A stretch of DNA of 64,000 nt from CAIWTU01 sp963815135 (GCA_963815135.1 CAWFFO010000012.1:124001-188000), one strand, 5' to 3'. Counted from the first letter of the stretch, positions 7,734-16,951 are shown. Numbers and translations are program-made. Notes: generated from the letters alone by a model not told the origin.

Positions 7734-8612
7734 TTAGAGATAACTCCTGATCCCTTCGGCGAAACCGGTAGGCTCGAAACCGAAGGTTTTCCGCCACTCA
7801 CCATCGCAGATGTTCTCCGCCAGAAGCATTACGATCTGGTCCGTGGTGAGGGGAAAGAAGGAAAAACCCTGCATCAGTCGGGTCGCCAGTTTCACAATTC
7901 CCACCGGGCTCTTCAGTTTGACAACATTATTCCTTCCAATTGTTTTGCCGATCATATCAAGCATTTCATTGTAAGTGAACCGGTCAGGTCCGCACAATTC
8001 ATAGGTTTTCCCAATGGTTTCCGGCATTTCAAGGGACGCGGCGAAACATCGCGCCACATCGTCCGCAGAAACTGGCTGCAGGCGGTAGGTCCCGTCTCCG
8101 ATTACCGGCACGGCGGGCGAATTTTTTATTAATCCGGCCAGTTTATTGATAAAATCATCCTTCGGTCCGAAGATGATTGAAGGACGGAAAATCGTAAAAT
8201 CGAGTCCAGAAGCACGAACGCGCTCCTCGGCCCTGAATTTCGTTTCGTGGTAAAGTGAAGCGGCGCCGGGACCGGTGCCCAGTGCCGACATCTGCAGATA
8301 GCGTTTAACCCCGGACTGGCGGCAGCCATCGATCAGGTTTTCCGTCACCTGCACATGGATTTTCTCGAATGTCACACCTCTGCCGGGAAATTCCCGAATT
8401 ATTCCGACCAGGTTGATGGCAGCGTCACATCCGCTTAAAGCTTCGCTGAAAGAACCGGTTTTCGTTGCGTCTCCCTCGAAAATGCGGACATTGTCTGCTG
8501 CTCCCGTTGTTCTGCTGTGCGTAAGTAGTCGTACCGTATGTCCTCTTTTGAGCAGGGCGTTTCGAAGATGCCCACCCACAAATCCGGTTCCTCCGGCAAG
8601 AAAAATTATCAT
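7734..8612 (-). CDS. NAD(P)-binding complex I NDUFA9-like / atypical SDR protein
   Basis: This 292-residue Rossmann-fold protein has the dinucleotide motif GGTGFVGGHL at residues 7-16, SALG near the usual active-site serine, YHETKFRAEE in place of the classical YxxxK, and RPSIIFGP, all typical of the atypical SDR group that includes NDUFA9 and YwnB-like proteins. These act as NAD(P)-binding oxidoreductases or structural subunits; the substrate is not evident. The start at 8612 is chosen because AAGGAGG is just upstream and the Rossmann motif then begins at residue 7; the upstream in-frame start at 8645 adds only a basic tail. It is monocistronic and convergent with the zinc-ribbon gene. Confidence 0.8.
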   Translation of the reverse strand: MIIFLAGGTGFVGGHLRNALLKRGHTVRLLTHSRTTGAADNVRIFEGDATKTGSFSEALSGCDAAINLVGIIREFPGRGVTFEKIHVQVTENLIDGCRQSGVKRYLQMSALGTGPGAASLYHETKFRAEERVRASGLDFTIFRPSIIFGPKDDFINKLAGLIKNSPAVPVIGDGTYRLQPVSADDVARCFAASLEMPETIGKTYELCGPDRFTYNEMLDMIGKTIGRNNVVKLKSPVGIVKLATRLMQGFSFFPLTTDQIVMLLAENICDGEWRKTFGFEPTGFAEGIRSYL

Positions 8613-8786
8613 CCCGGTCCTCCTTCGGCAGTTGTCGGCTTGCAAAACCGCCGGTTAAAGTTTTTTCAACCGATATAAATTATTTCATCTGCGGTAAACT
8701 GTTTTCAGGTTAATAAACCCGTTCCGTTATTCTTTTTCATAGTTCATTTTACAACTGATCGCTGAATAAGCAAAAGGATGGCAGCA

Positions 8787-9579
8787 ATGATAAAAGGATT
8801 ACTTATCGACCTCAGCGGCACTATTAATATCGGCAACAGGATAATCCCCGGCGCGCTGGAGGCGGTGCGCCGTCTCCAGAGGGAACGGGTGCCGTTCCGC
8901 TTCGTCACGAACACTTCCCGCAAGACTCGCCGGATGCTCCATGGCGATCTGGAAAATTTCGGCATGGATGTTCCGCTGGAACATCTCTTTACCGCCCCGC
9001 TGGTGGTGCGCCGCTACCTGGAACAGGAGCGCCTGCGCCCGTTTTTCATCATTAACCCCAACCTGGCCCCGGAATTTGCCGATCTGATCCGTGAAGACCC
9101 CGATGCAGTGGTTGTGGGTTTTGCACAGCATGCGTTCACCTACGCTGCCATGAACAGGGCCTTCAGGCTTCTCAAGCAGGGAGCGGCACTCATCTCCATT
9201 GGCAGGACCCGCTACTACCAGGCCGAAGACGGTCTTTGACCTTGACGGCGGTCCTTTCGTGGCAGCACTGGAATATGCAGCTGAAACCGAGGCGTTGGTT
9301 CTTGGCAAGCCGTCTCCACAATTTTTTCTTTCCGCCGTCGAGGAACTGGGCTGCCGGCCCGAGGAAACCGTCATGATCGGAGATGATGCAATTTCAGATG
9401 CGGATGGCGCACTGTCGGCGGGACTGTCTGCCATCCTGGTGCAGACCGGCAAATACCGGCCCGGGGATGAGAAAAAGATCGGGCATCCGGGTGTAATGTT
9501 GGCGAGGGATGTCGGCGAGGCTGTGGGAATGGTCCTGAACGAAAAGTTGCCTCAGGTGATGAAAAAACTGGATGGGTAA
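8787..9579 (+). pseudogene. HAD-superfamily hydrolase (NagD/HDHD2-like), single frameshift
   Basis: The first 150 codons encode a HAD-IIA phosphatase N-terminus (DLSGTINIG with the nucleophile loop, FVTNTSRKTR). The frame closes at a TGA just after AEDGL, and the following frame continues the family (LDGGPFVAALEY, LGKPSPQFF, MIGDDAISDADGA, the motif IV acid pair). Removing one T from the TTT at about 9232-9234 restores a continuous protein of about 263 residues ending at 9579. This is either a sequencing error or a recent mutation. The start at 8787 has AAAGGA at good spacing. The intact enzyme would be a cytoplasmic phosphatase of unknown substrate. Confidence 0.8.
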
Positions 9580-9645
9580 ATCCATTGCCGCAGGTTTTGA
9601 GGTACGCGTGGGTTTGCGAGTACGAGAAATAAACCTGAAAAAAGC

Positions 9646-9790
9646 ATTTTAGCCACGAATTTTCACGAATTGGCACGAATTCGCAAATCTTTTTCCAATA
9701 AAAACAACCACCAGATTGGTGACAACAAAAAGACAAATAAGGGTTTAATAACATTCGTATTTATTCGCGTCATTCGTGGCTAATTGCAGT
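9646..9790. repeat. Intergenic inverted repeat with GCCACGAAT ends
   Basis: The left end TTAGCCACGAAT and the right end ATTCGTGGCTAA are inverted copies, and the left end is followed by further CACGAATT units. This looks like the short palindromic intergenic repeat scattered through Geobacter-group genomes. It lies between convergent genes. Confidence 0.65.
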
Positions 9791-9839
9791 TTTTAGGATA
9801 AATGAATTAGAGCGGTAACAGACATACCGCCCTGTTTAT

Positions 9840-11141
9840 TCAATCGGCGGAGGGAAACTCTTTTGTGTACCGGTCCAGTATCTTCTTGATTTCCCTTTTG
9901 TCAGCAGCCTTCCACGGTCCGACGGCGATGAGATTGATATTATGGGGGGCGAACAGAGTCCTGGCCGTTTTGCGAAGGGTTTCCGGACATACCGCGGCAG
10001 CCTCTGCCTGATCCTCTTCAATGTCACGGAGGATGCCCATCAGTTCCCCCCAGCCATAGCGGACTCCCATCTCGTAAGTTGAATCCCTGCTGTAATCCAG
10101 GTCGAAAAAGTAGCCGTTCTTGACCCGTTCAAGTTCATCCGCCGTTACCGGTTCCACGGCAAGACGCGCTGTTTCCCTGAGTACCTCATTGACCGCAGTG
10201 ATAAGGTTCTCCGGTGCGGTGGAGAGGTCTATGTCAAAACAGCCCGTTTCTTCGTATGCCGAAATTCCCGCGCTCACGGAATAGACTATCCCCAGCCGTT
10301 CCCTCAGGGACATGAGCAGTCGCGAGCTGCCTCCGCCACAGAGAATCCTTCTGATGAGCCTGCAGGTCATGATGCGTTTGTCGGCGCGGGAGAAACCGCG
10401 GAAGGCAATCTGCAGACCGACCTGGCTGTCATAGTCCTTGATGAAGAGGGTCTGCGGCGCGGCCTGGATATTGGCCGATTCGATCGTCGTGGTTACCGGA
10501 GACCCGCTCCACGAACCGAAATGCTCTTCGCATGAAGCGAAGAACGACTCAATGTCGATGCTGCCGGCCGCTACGATGACAGCGTTTCCGGGGACATAGT
10601 ACTTTTCCATGTGTTCGCGCAGGTCCTGCTCGCAGAATCCGTCTATTGTTTCCAGGGTGCCGACGGTCGGCATGCCCAGGGGGTGATCGGGCCACAAAAG
10701 CTTGCTGGCCAGGTTGTCGAGGTTGATTTCTTCCCCGCGTTCGTTGATGTCCTCAAGGGCTTCCTCGGTGATTATCTTTTTTTCGATATCGATTCCCGGC
10801 ATGGTCGGATGCAGCAGCATGGAGGAAAAAATCTTCACTGCTTCGGCCGCCTTTTCCGGATGAATGCGCGAATAAAAACATGTCGAGTCTGAATCGGTCG
10901 CTGCGTTCACGCTCCCGCCGATTGCCTCGAAAGCGGCTTCCAGTTCGAGAGTGGTGGGAAAATCCCGGGTGCCGCGAAACAGCATGTGTTCGAGAAAATG
11001 GGAAAGACCCGCTTTGCCCACGGTGTCATAGCGACCGCCTACCTTTAGATAAACTGCAATCTCTATGCTGTGCAGATGCGAAAGCTCAGCCGCTATCAGA
11101 CGCAGTCCGTTGGGAAGGGTTTTTCTGTGGCAGGTGATCAT
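9840..11141 (-). CDS. M16-family zinc metallopeptidase (processing-peptidase type)
   Basis: This 433-residue protein has the inverted zinc motif HFLEH at residues 48-52 with a downstream glutamate-rich EEALEDINE segment, then the typical second non-catalytic domain. Length and layout fit the bacterial YmxG/PqqL-like processing peptidases related to mitochondrial MPP beta. There is no signal peptide, so a cytoplasmic role is expected. The substrate is unknown. The start at 11141 has GGAGG upstream. It stands alone, divergent from the biosynthetic operon that begins at about 11.4 kb. Confidence 0.9.
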   Translation of the reverse strand: MITCHRKTLPNGLRLIAAELSHLHSIEIAVYLKVGGRYDTVGKAGLSHFLEHMLFRGTRDFPTTLELEAAFEAIGGSVNAATDSDSTCFYSRIHPEKAAEAVKIFSSMLLHPTMPGIDIEKKIITEEALEDINERGEEINLDNLASKLLWPDHPLGMPTVGTLETIDGFCEQDLREHMEKYYVPGNAVIVAAGSIDIESFFASCEEHFGSWSGSPVTTTIESANIQAAPQTLFIKDYDSQVGLQIAFRGFSRADKRIMTCRLIRRILCGGGSSRLLMSLRERLGIVYSVSAGISAYEETGCFDIDLSTAPENLITAVNEVLRETARLAVEPVTADELERVKNGYFFDLDYSRDSTYEMGVRYGWGELMGILRDIEEDQAEAAAVCPETLRKTARTLFAPHNINLIAVGPWKAADKREIKKILDRYTKEFPSAD

Positions 11142-11371
11142 GAAGCCTCCAGGGTTGATTGTAAGTATTGCTCAAATAATATCATGAATTCACTGCGATC
11201 GTACAAGCCCGGCTTATCTTTCGTAGCTGTAAACACATTTTTCAACCTATACAAAAGAGGTATTTTTGTCAAAATATTTGCGTAACTTACCCCGTGCCCC
11301 TCAATCTTGACTTGATTGGTTGAATAGTGTAATTTACGTCATCTATTTCAAGTTCCGGAGAAAATTGCGTT

Positions 11372-12199
11372 ATTTCGCCGATTAATGCCATTACCGTCGA
11401 TGTTGAAGACTGGTTTCATGTCTGTGGGCTTCACGGTGAGCCTGACATACGGTCCGTGCAGTGGAGGGTTTTGCAGAATACGGAGAAGGTCCTGTCGCTT
11501 CTCGCGGAATTCGGAGTGAAAAGCACTTTTTTCGTACTCGGTTCCGTGGCTGAGAAGCTGCCCGGACTGGTACCCCTGATTGCGCAGGCAGGGCATGAAA
11601 TTGCTTCTCACGGCTATTCGCACACGCTGGTAACGCGGCTTGACCCGCGCAGTTTCAGGGATGAACTCAGACGGACCGCCGATATCATCGGCTCTCAATG
11701 CGGACATCGGCCGGTCGGGTACAGGGCGCCACAGTGGTCACTGGGCAACAGTGTTTCATGGGCTTTTGATATCCTCTTCGAAGAGGGGTATCTTTACGAT
11801 TCAAGCCTGAACCCGCTCCCCTTTGTCGGCAGCGGCACCGGGAACCGCATCCCTTTCGAGATCCAAGGCGTCGCCGGCGGTATATGGGAAATCCCGCCGA
11901 TGGTCACACACACCGTTTTCGGCAACCTTCCCACCGGAGGGGGTTGGGGGTTCAGGTTCTTTCCCATGAAAATGATACAAGGAACCATATTGCGGTTAAA
12001 TGACGGAAACGCTCCGGCCGTCCTGTACCTTCATCCGCGGGAGCTGGATCCCGGTGGACCCCGTCTCAGTCTCTCTCCTCTCAGGTCTTTTGCGGTATAC
12101 GGCCCCAGGAGCGATGCCGCTAAAAAATTGAAACACATCATGGGGCGTTTCAACTTCGGTACGCTCCGTGAAATGGTTGATCATTGGCAAACTGCATAA
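11372..12199 (+). CDS. Polysaccharide deacetylase (CE4, XrtA/PEP-CTERM-associated type)
   Basis: The reading frame shows the CE4 first motif TVDVEDWFHV with the catalytic and metal aspartates, HEIASHGYSH with the zinc histidines, GYRAPQWS and a late LHPRELD motif. The fold removes acetyl groups from N-acetylglucosamine-type sugars. The first ATG/GTG/TTG in frame (GTG 11456) would delete the catalytic DVED, so translation must begin earlier. The frame is open from 11333 and the only plausible signal is GGAG at 11357-11360 before ATT at 11372, so the start is uncertain. It is the first gene of the lipid/polyketide operon and overlaps the glycosyltransferase by 16 bases. Confidence 0.8.
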   Translation: MSPINAITVDVEDWFHVCGLHGEPDIRSVQWRVLQNTEKVLSLLAEFGVKSTFFVLGSVAEKLPGLVPLIAQAGHEIASHGYSHTLVTRLDPRSFRDELRRTADIIGSQCGHRPVGYRAPQWSLGNSVSWAFDILFEEGYLYDSSLNPLPFVGSGTGNRIPFEIQGVAGGIWEIPPMVTHTVFGNLPTGGGWGFRFFPMKMIQGTILRLNDGNAPAVLYLHPRELDPGGPRLSLSPLRSFAVYGPRSDAAKKLKHIMGRFNFGTLREMVDHWQTA

Positions 12200-12849
12200 T
12201 CATACCGGCGTTCAATGCCGAAAGGACAATAAGCGAGGTTGTTGAAGAAGTCGGAAGGCTTGGTTTGCCGCTCCTCGTCATTAACGACGGCTCCACGGAT
12301 TCCACCGCCGCTATTCTCGAAACTCTTTCGGTGACGACCATTCGCCATCCGGTTAATATCGGAAAGGGCGCCGCTCTTCGTACCGGCTTTGTCTGGGCAA
12401 TGAAGAACGGATTTACAGGCGTGATTACCCTGGACTCGGATGGTCAGCACGATCCCACGGCAATTCCCCTTGTCGCTTCGGCCGCGGAGCGGGAAGGTTT
12501 CGATTTGCTGATTGCCTCGCGCAGGTCGCAATTCGAACAGATGTCGGGGCTCCGCAGGCAATGGAACCGGTTCGGTGTCTGGTGTTTCCTGAAAAGAACG
12601 GGTTTTTCGGTTGATGACAGTCAGTCGGGGTTCCGTTTCTATTCGGCGCGTCTATTGCGGGAGGTAGAGCTTACCGCCGACGGATATGAAATGGAAATGG
12701 AAATTCTGATGAAGGCCTGGAGAAAGGGCTTTCGTGTCGGATCCATTCCGGTTGCGGCCCGGGTTGCGGACGGCAGGTCAACGAGCCATTACCGGCCCGT
12801 CCGCGATACATGGAAAATCTGCATGACGTTTTTGAAATATATGAAATAA
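12184..12849 (+). CDS. Family 2 glycosyltransferase (DPM1-like)
   Basis: This 221-residue soluble GT-A enzyme has IPAFNAERTISEVV at the N-terminus, the LLVINDGSTDST nucleotide-binding segment, a TLDSDGQHDP metal-binding DxD-type motif, and DSQSGFRFYS before the acceptor region. It would transfer a sugar from a nucleotide donor to a lipid or polyprenyl acceptor. No membrane segments are seen. It uses a TTG start inside the 3' end of the deacetylase gene, suggesting translational coupling. Paired with the deacetylase, it suggests that the lipid or polyene product of this cluster is glycosylated and then de-N-acetylated. Confidence 0.88.
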   Translation: MANCIIIPAFNAERTISEVVEEVGRLGLPLLVINDGSTDSTAAILETLSVTTIRHPVNIGKGAALRTGFVWAMKNGFTGVITLDSDGQHDPTAIPLVASAAEREGFDLLIASRRSQFEQMSGLRRQWNRFGVWCFLKRTGFSVDDSQSGFRFYSARLLREVELTADGYEMEMEILMKAWRKGFRVGSIPVAARVADGRSTSHYRPVRDTWKICMTFLKYMK

Positions 12850-12905
12850 TAGCGGGCAAAGGGGTTTTGCCTGACACCAAACACTTGGGAACTGAAACTA
12901 GGTGA

Positions 12906-12931
12906 TTATTTATAAATAGGGATTGATACCC
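12906..12931 (+). repeat. Leader element copy A
   Basis: A 26-base AT-rich element just before the first radical SAM gene matches 20 of 26 positions with one at 16924-16949 before the acyltransferase gene. Both share TATAAAT and contain a small GGG/CCC- or GGTT/AACC-type stem. Confidence 0.35.
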
Positions 12932-12944
12932 GGGATATAAAACC

Positions 12945-14330
12945 ATGCTGCAAAATCTGAAAAACTATTCCATGGAGAAGATTGTCTCTATCCTTCTGTC
13001 CATGGCGACCAGTTCCTCGAAGGAAAACCTGGTGCGGATGACCTATCTCATGGAATTGCTGCCCAAAAAGGACTACTACCGGGAGAGGATCAGGTGGATT
13101 CGCGGCCTTATCCGTGAAAACCATCCGAGTATCGAGTTCCCACGGCGCATTTTACGAGATCTCCACCCCAACCAGCGCGACAAGTGGATCACCAACCTGA
13201 CGGTCAATCACCTCCTTTCGGGAACGAACAAGCGTAAAGCCTGGGCGGAAAGGGAGGGGTACTATCCTCCTTCAACAGTAGTAATCAGCCCCACCATGAA
13301 GTGCAACCTCTCCTGCTACGGATGTTATGCCGGCGATTACGACAGGTCCCTGGAACTCTCCCTGGACGAGATCGATTCCATCCTTCTGCAGATGAAGGAA
13401 ATGGGAGTGTATTTCGCCGTTATTTCCGGAGGCGAACCGTTTTTCAAGAAGGATATTTTTGAAATATTCAGAAAACATTCCGACATGGCTTTTCTGGTTT
13501 TCACCCATGGCGGGCTTATCGACGAGAAGATGGTGGAAAAGCTCATCGAAGTGGGTAACGTAATGCCCGCATTTTCCCTGGAGGGGTATGAAAGGGAAAC
13601 CGATGAGCGCCGCGGGGCGGGGCATTTCCGTAAAGTGATGAAGGCCATGGACCTGCTGCGAGAGGCAGGCCTCTCCTTTTGCGGATCTTTCACCCAGACC
13701 AGCCGTAATACCGATATCATTACCAGCGACGGGTATATCGACATGCTCGTGCAAAAAGGCTGTTTTGCGCTTTGGCTTTTTTCTTATGTTCCCATAGGCA
13801 GAAACCCCGATCTTTCGCTGATGCCGACCCCGGAACAGCGTGATCTGATGCGTCACCGCACCATCGAGTTCCGGGCAGAAAAGCCCCTGGTAATGGTTGA
13901 TTTCTGGAACGACGGCCCTATCATCAGCGGCTGCATCGCCGGAGGCAGGAAATATTTTCATATAAACGCCAACGGGGATATCGAGCCTTGCGTATTCTGC
14001 CATTTCGCGGTGGACAATATCCGGAAAACGACACTGAAAGAGGCTTTGAATTCACCGCTTTTTAGGACGATTCGGGAAACTCAGGGGAAACACGACAACC
14101 TGCTCCGTCCCTGCATGCTGATTGACCATCCCGAAGTGGGACGGGAGATTTCCGGTATGGACGGCGCCTATCCGACACATACCGGGGCGGGCCAGATATT
14201 TACCGAGCTCTCCGGGCAGATGGACGAATACTCCGCTCAATACGGGAAGATAGCCGACCCCGCCTGGGAACGGGAGTTTAGCGGCAACAACGGGCAGAAG
14301 AAAAAGCGGCAGTCGAGCGGCAAGCGGTGA
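12945..14330 (+). CDS. Radical SAM enzyme with SPASM-like C-terminus
   Basis: This 461-residue protein has the radical SAM cluster motif CNLSCYGC after a 115-residue N-terminal region, a VISGGEPF glycine-rich SAM motif, and a C-terminal cysteine set (SGCIAGGRKYFHINANGD, then EPCVFC and RPCMLIDHP) typical of SPASM-type auxiliary Fe-S clusters. It should generate a 5'-deoxyadenosyl radical to modify a lipid, ACP-bound chain or small molecule; the substrate cannot be deduced. Its stop overlaps the GTG start of the acyltransferase (GTGA), which ties it to lipid chemistry. The last 30 residues are basic and low-complexity. Confidence 0.85.
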   Translation: MLQNLKNYSMEKIVSILLSMATSSSKENLVRMTYLMELLPKKDYYRERIRWIRGLIRENHPSIEFPRRILRDLHPNQRDKWITNLTVNHLLSGTNKRKAWAEREGYYPPSTVVISPTMKCNLSCYGCYAGDYDRSLELSLDEIDSILLQMKEMGVYFAVISGGEPFFKKDIFEIFRKHSDMAFLVFTHGGLIDEKMVEKLIEVGNVMPAFSLEGYERETDERRGAGHFRKVMKAMDLLREAGLSFCGSFTQTSRNTDIITSDGYIDMLVQKGCFALWLFSYVPIGRNPDLSLMPTPEQRDLMRHRTIEFRAEKPLVMVDFWNDGPIISGCIAGGRKYFHINANGDIEPCVFCHFAVDNIRKTTLKEALNSPLFRTIRETQGKHDNLLRPCMLIDHPEVGREISGMDGAYPTHTGAGQIFTELSGQMDEYSAQYGKIADPAWEREFSGNNGQKKKRQSSGKR

Positions 14331-15214
14331 GACTTTACAGCGGTCTCAATCTTTTTTTCATCAAGCTTTTCACCATATTGACGCCCAGATTTCTGCACCC
14401 GCCCTGTGCCTTTCTGACGGGCTCCCTGTTTTATCTTCTGGTGAAGAAGCAACGGCGCGGCATCAGATCGAACCTCAGGACCGTAACCGGCCGGAAAAAT
14501 GTGGAACGACTCGTTTTTTCCGCATTTTACAAGTACTCCCGGAACTGGGTTGATGTCATGCTGATGATGAGACTGCGCGGCGACCGCCTGAATGCCCTGA
14601 TCGGCAGGAGGAGCGGTGAAAATCATCTCAGGGAGGCCATGGCGAAGGGCAATGGCGCCATACTGATTTCGCCCCACCTGGGGAATTGGGAACTGGGGGG
14701 GCTCGGCCTTGCTGACATGGGTTACAAGATCAATGTGCTTACCTTCCGCGAGCCTGACGAAAAGGTCAACGAACTGCGGGAAAAGGTGCGGTCGGAACGG
14801 GGAATCCGGTTCATTTATGTGGACCGCGATGATACCTCTCCGCTGGCGATTATCGAGGCTGTCAACGCCCTGAGAAGAAACGAGCTTCTGGCGCTGCTCG
14901 GAGACAGGGACGGATCCTCGCATACGGCGGTAATGGATTTCTTCGGACGGCCCGCTGCCATCCCCCTCGGAGCAGCTTACCTCGGTATGGCTTCCGGGGC
15001 CCCGGTCCTTCCGGTTTTTGTCCCGCTGGAGGGCAACCGCTACGCAACCGTGATGGAAGAGCCCATTTATTTTTCAGGAGGCCATGCGTCGCACAGAAAG
15101 TCCGTTCTCGAAGGTACCGAAAGAATTCTAAAGGTATTTGAAAGATATATCCGGGCCTATCCCGACCAGTGGTACAATTTTTTCGATTACTGGGGAGAAA
15201 CGGAAAAGCTGTAA
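14327..15214 (+). CDS. LpxL/HtrB-type lysophospholipid acyltransferase
   Basis: This 295-residue protein has one N-terminal hydrophobic segment (LFFIKLFTILTPRFLHPP), the HxxxxE catalytic motif as HLGNWE, a LLALLGDRDGSS segment and a GAPVLPVFV motif, as in lipid A late acyltransferases and in the LPLAT proteins of aryl-polyene clusters. It would transfer an acyl group from ACP to a membrane lipid or glycolipid. The GTG start overlaps the upstream radical SAM stop by four bases. In context it probably attaches the chain made by the local ACP/ketosynthase set, rather than acting in lipid A synthesis. Confidence 0.85.
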   Translation: MRLYSGLNLFFIKLFTILTPRFLHPPCAFLTGSLFYLLVKKQRRGIRSNLRTVTGRKNVERLVFSAFYKYSRNWVDVMLMMRLRGDRLNALIGRRSGENHLREAMAKGNGAILISPHLGNWELGGLGLADMGYKINVLTFREPDEKVNELREKVRSERGIRFIYVDRDDTSPLAIIEAVNALRRNELLALLGDRDGSSHTAVMDFFGRPAAIPLGAAYLGMASGAPVLPVFVPLEGNRYATVMEEPIYFSGGHASHRKSVLEGTERILKVFERYIRAYPDQWYNFFDYWGETEKL

Positions 15215-15332
15215 AATCAAACTACTGGCAGCCAAAAGGTGGAAGTTTGCGGCGAAACCGTTGATAAATTCCAGAGTCTCAGACTATGCGTGGTTCCGAT
15301 TTTATTCATAATTAACGGGAGGAAGTGATTTC

Positions 15333-15593
15333 TTGATAAACGAAGATTTGATTACCCAGGTAAAGCAATTGATAATTGACAGTCTGCGCATCGAGGGGAT
15401 GACCCCGGATGATATCGAAACCGACGCCCCGCTGTTTGGAGAAGGCCTCGGACTGGACTCCATCGACGCCCTGCAGCTGGTCGTAGCGATGGAGAAAGAT
15501 TACGGCGTTATCGTACCGGACGCGGAAACCGGTGCAGTCGTGTTTCAATCGGTGCGCAGCATGGCCGGATATATCGCGGAAAACCGTAAGTGA
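15333..15593 (+). CDS. Dedicated acyl carrier protein
   Basis: This 86-residue acidic protein has the phosphopantetheine motif GLDSIDAL with S43 as the attachment site. It is a free-standing type II carrier of the kind found in polyene/ladderane-type clusters, distinct from the housekeeping AcpP, which usually has DSLD. The TTG start at 15333 is preceded by CGGGAGGA. Its stop overlaps the GTG start of the following cobalamin-type radical SAM gene by four bases, so the two are translationally coupled and the radical SAM enzyme may act on the ACP-bound chain. Confidence 0.9.
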   Translation: MINEDLITQVKQLIIDSLRIEGMTPDDIETDAPLFGEGLGLDSIDALQLVVAMEKDYGVIVPDAETGAVVFQSVRSMAGYIAENRK

Positions 15594-16882
15594 AACTGCT
15601 TTTTGTAACTCCAGGCTGGCCGAAAAAAAGCCTTTGGGGGGAACTGGGCTTCAAGTTTCCTTCCCTCTCTTTTGCCGCCCTGGCCGCTGTAACACCACCC
15701 GACTGGAAGGTGGAGCTGTGCGATGAAAATATCGAAAAAATAAATTTTTCGACGGACGCCGACCTTGTGGCTATAACAGCCATGACTCCGCAGGCCCCCA
15801 GGGCATACGAGATTGCAGACAGGTTCCGGGACAGGGATATCCCGGTGGTTATCGGTGGATTTCATGTCAGCAACCTTCCCGGGGAAGGGCTCCTGCACGC
15901 GGACGCGATAGTCGTGGGCGAGGGCGAAATAGTCTGGCCGCAGCTTCTCGCTGATTTCGAGCGAGGAGTGCCGCGGCTGCTGTACCGGTCCGACGAACCG
16001 GCCGGCATGGACGCAATACCGGTTGCCCGGCGGGAAATATTCAATGGTAAAAGATATCTGCTGACCAATACCCTGCAAACGACTCGCGGCTGTCCCCACA
16101 AATGCGAATTCTGCTCAGTAACCGCCTTTTACGGCAGAAAATACCGGAAAAGGCCGATCGATTCAGTGCTTTCGGAACTGGAAATACTCCGCAAAAAAAA
16201 TTCGTTCGCCTTCTTTGTCGATGACAACCTGGTGGCTGACCGTAATTATGCGCTGTCCCTGTTCGACGGCATGAAGGGAATGGGTTTCAAGTGGCTCTCC
16301 CATGCTCCCATCGATTTCTCCCGTGACCCCGAACTGATCAGGGCTGCCGGGGAGGCGGGATGTATCGGCATGTTCGTCGGCTTCGAATCCCTGAACAGGG
16401 AAACTCTGGCCGCCATGGGGAAAAAGACCAACCTGGAAATCGACTACCTGGAGGGGGCTGCCGTGTTCAGGGATAACGGCATCGGCATTCTCGGCTCCTT
16501 TGTGCTGGGAAACGACGGTGACACTCCCGCCGTGTTCGAGCAGATTCTCCGGTTTTGCGAACAGGCCCGGCTCGAAGCGGCAATTTTTCCCATCCTCACT
16601 CCCTATCCCGGAACCGAGGTGCGCGCCCGTTTGCTGTCCCAGGGAAGGATAATTTCCAGCGTCTGGCAGGATTATGACATGGGCCATGTGACTTTCCGGC
16701 CTGCCGGCATGACAGCCGAGGAGCTGCAGTCCGGCCATGACTGGCTTAACCGGTCGTTTTATTCGTTCTCCTCCATGTACAGGCGAATATTCAAGCTGCA
16801 CAGGTCCGTACAGGTTTTCGCCCCGATGAACTTCGGTTTCAGGAGCGCGATCAGGCGGACGAATCAGGCTGAAATCGGCTAA
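15590..16882 (+). CDS. Cobalamin-binding-type radical SAM enzyme 1
   Basis: This 430-residue protein has an N-terminal Rossmann-like cobalamin-binding region (about residues 1-130, with AITAMTPQAPRA and VVIGGFHVSNLP, and a VGEGE turn) followed by the radical SAM cluster motif CPHKCEFC near residue 170 and FFVDDNLVADR. This is the class B (P-methyltransferase/HpnP-like) layout. Such enzymes methylate unactivated carbons or drive C-C bond rearrangements. The DxHxxG motif of base-off cobalamin proteins is not evident, which is common in this class. Coupling with the ACP gene points to a lipid-chain substrate. The specific reaction is unknown. Confidence 0.85.
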   Translation: MKLLFVTPGWPKKSLWGELGFKFPSLSFAALAAVTPPDWKVELCDENIEKINFSTDADLVAITAMTPQAPRAYEIADRFRDRDIPVVIGGFHVSNLPGEGLLHADAIVVGEGEIVWPQLLADFERGVPRLLYRSDEPAGMDAIPVARREIFNGKRYLLTNTLQTTRGCPHKCEFCSVTAFYGRKYRKRPIDSVLSELEILRKKNSFAFFVDDNLVADRNYALSLFDGMKGMGFKWLSHAPIDFSRDPELIRAAGEAGCIGMFVGFESLNRETLAAMGKKTNLEIDYLEGAAVFRDNGIGILGSFVLGNDGDTPAVFEQILRFCEQARLEAAIFPILTPYPGTEVRARLLSQGRIISSVWQDYDMGHVTFRPAGMTAEELQSGHDWLNRSFYSFSSMYRRIFKLHRSVQVFAPMNFGFRSAIRRTNQAEIG

Positions 16883-16923
16883 AATGCCACGGAGACGCAG
16901 AGGCTCTGTCGCAAGCAGTATTA

Positions 16924-16949
16924 TTACTTATAAATCGAGGTTAATAACC
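16924..16949 (+). repeat. Leader element copy B
   Basis: This is the second copy of the 26-base element described at 12906-12931. It sits immediately before the acyltransferase start and includes a GAGG ribosome site and a short GGTT/AACC inverted repeat. Confidence 0.35.
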
Positions 16950-16951
16950 AT

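Noticed and set aside
9670..9690. Sigma-54 promoter (TGGCAC-N5-TTGC)
   Set aside because: TGGCACGAATTCGC belongs to the intergenic repeat and faces no suitable gene.
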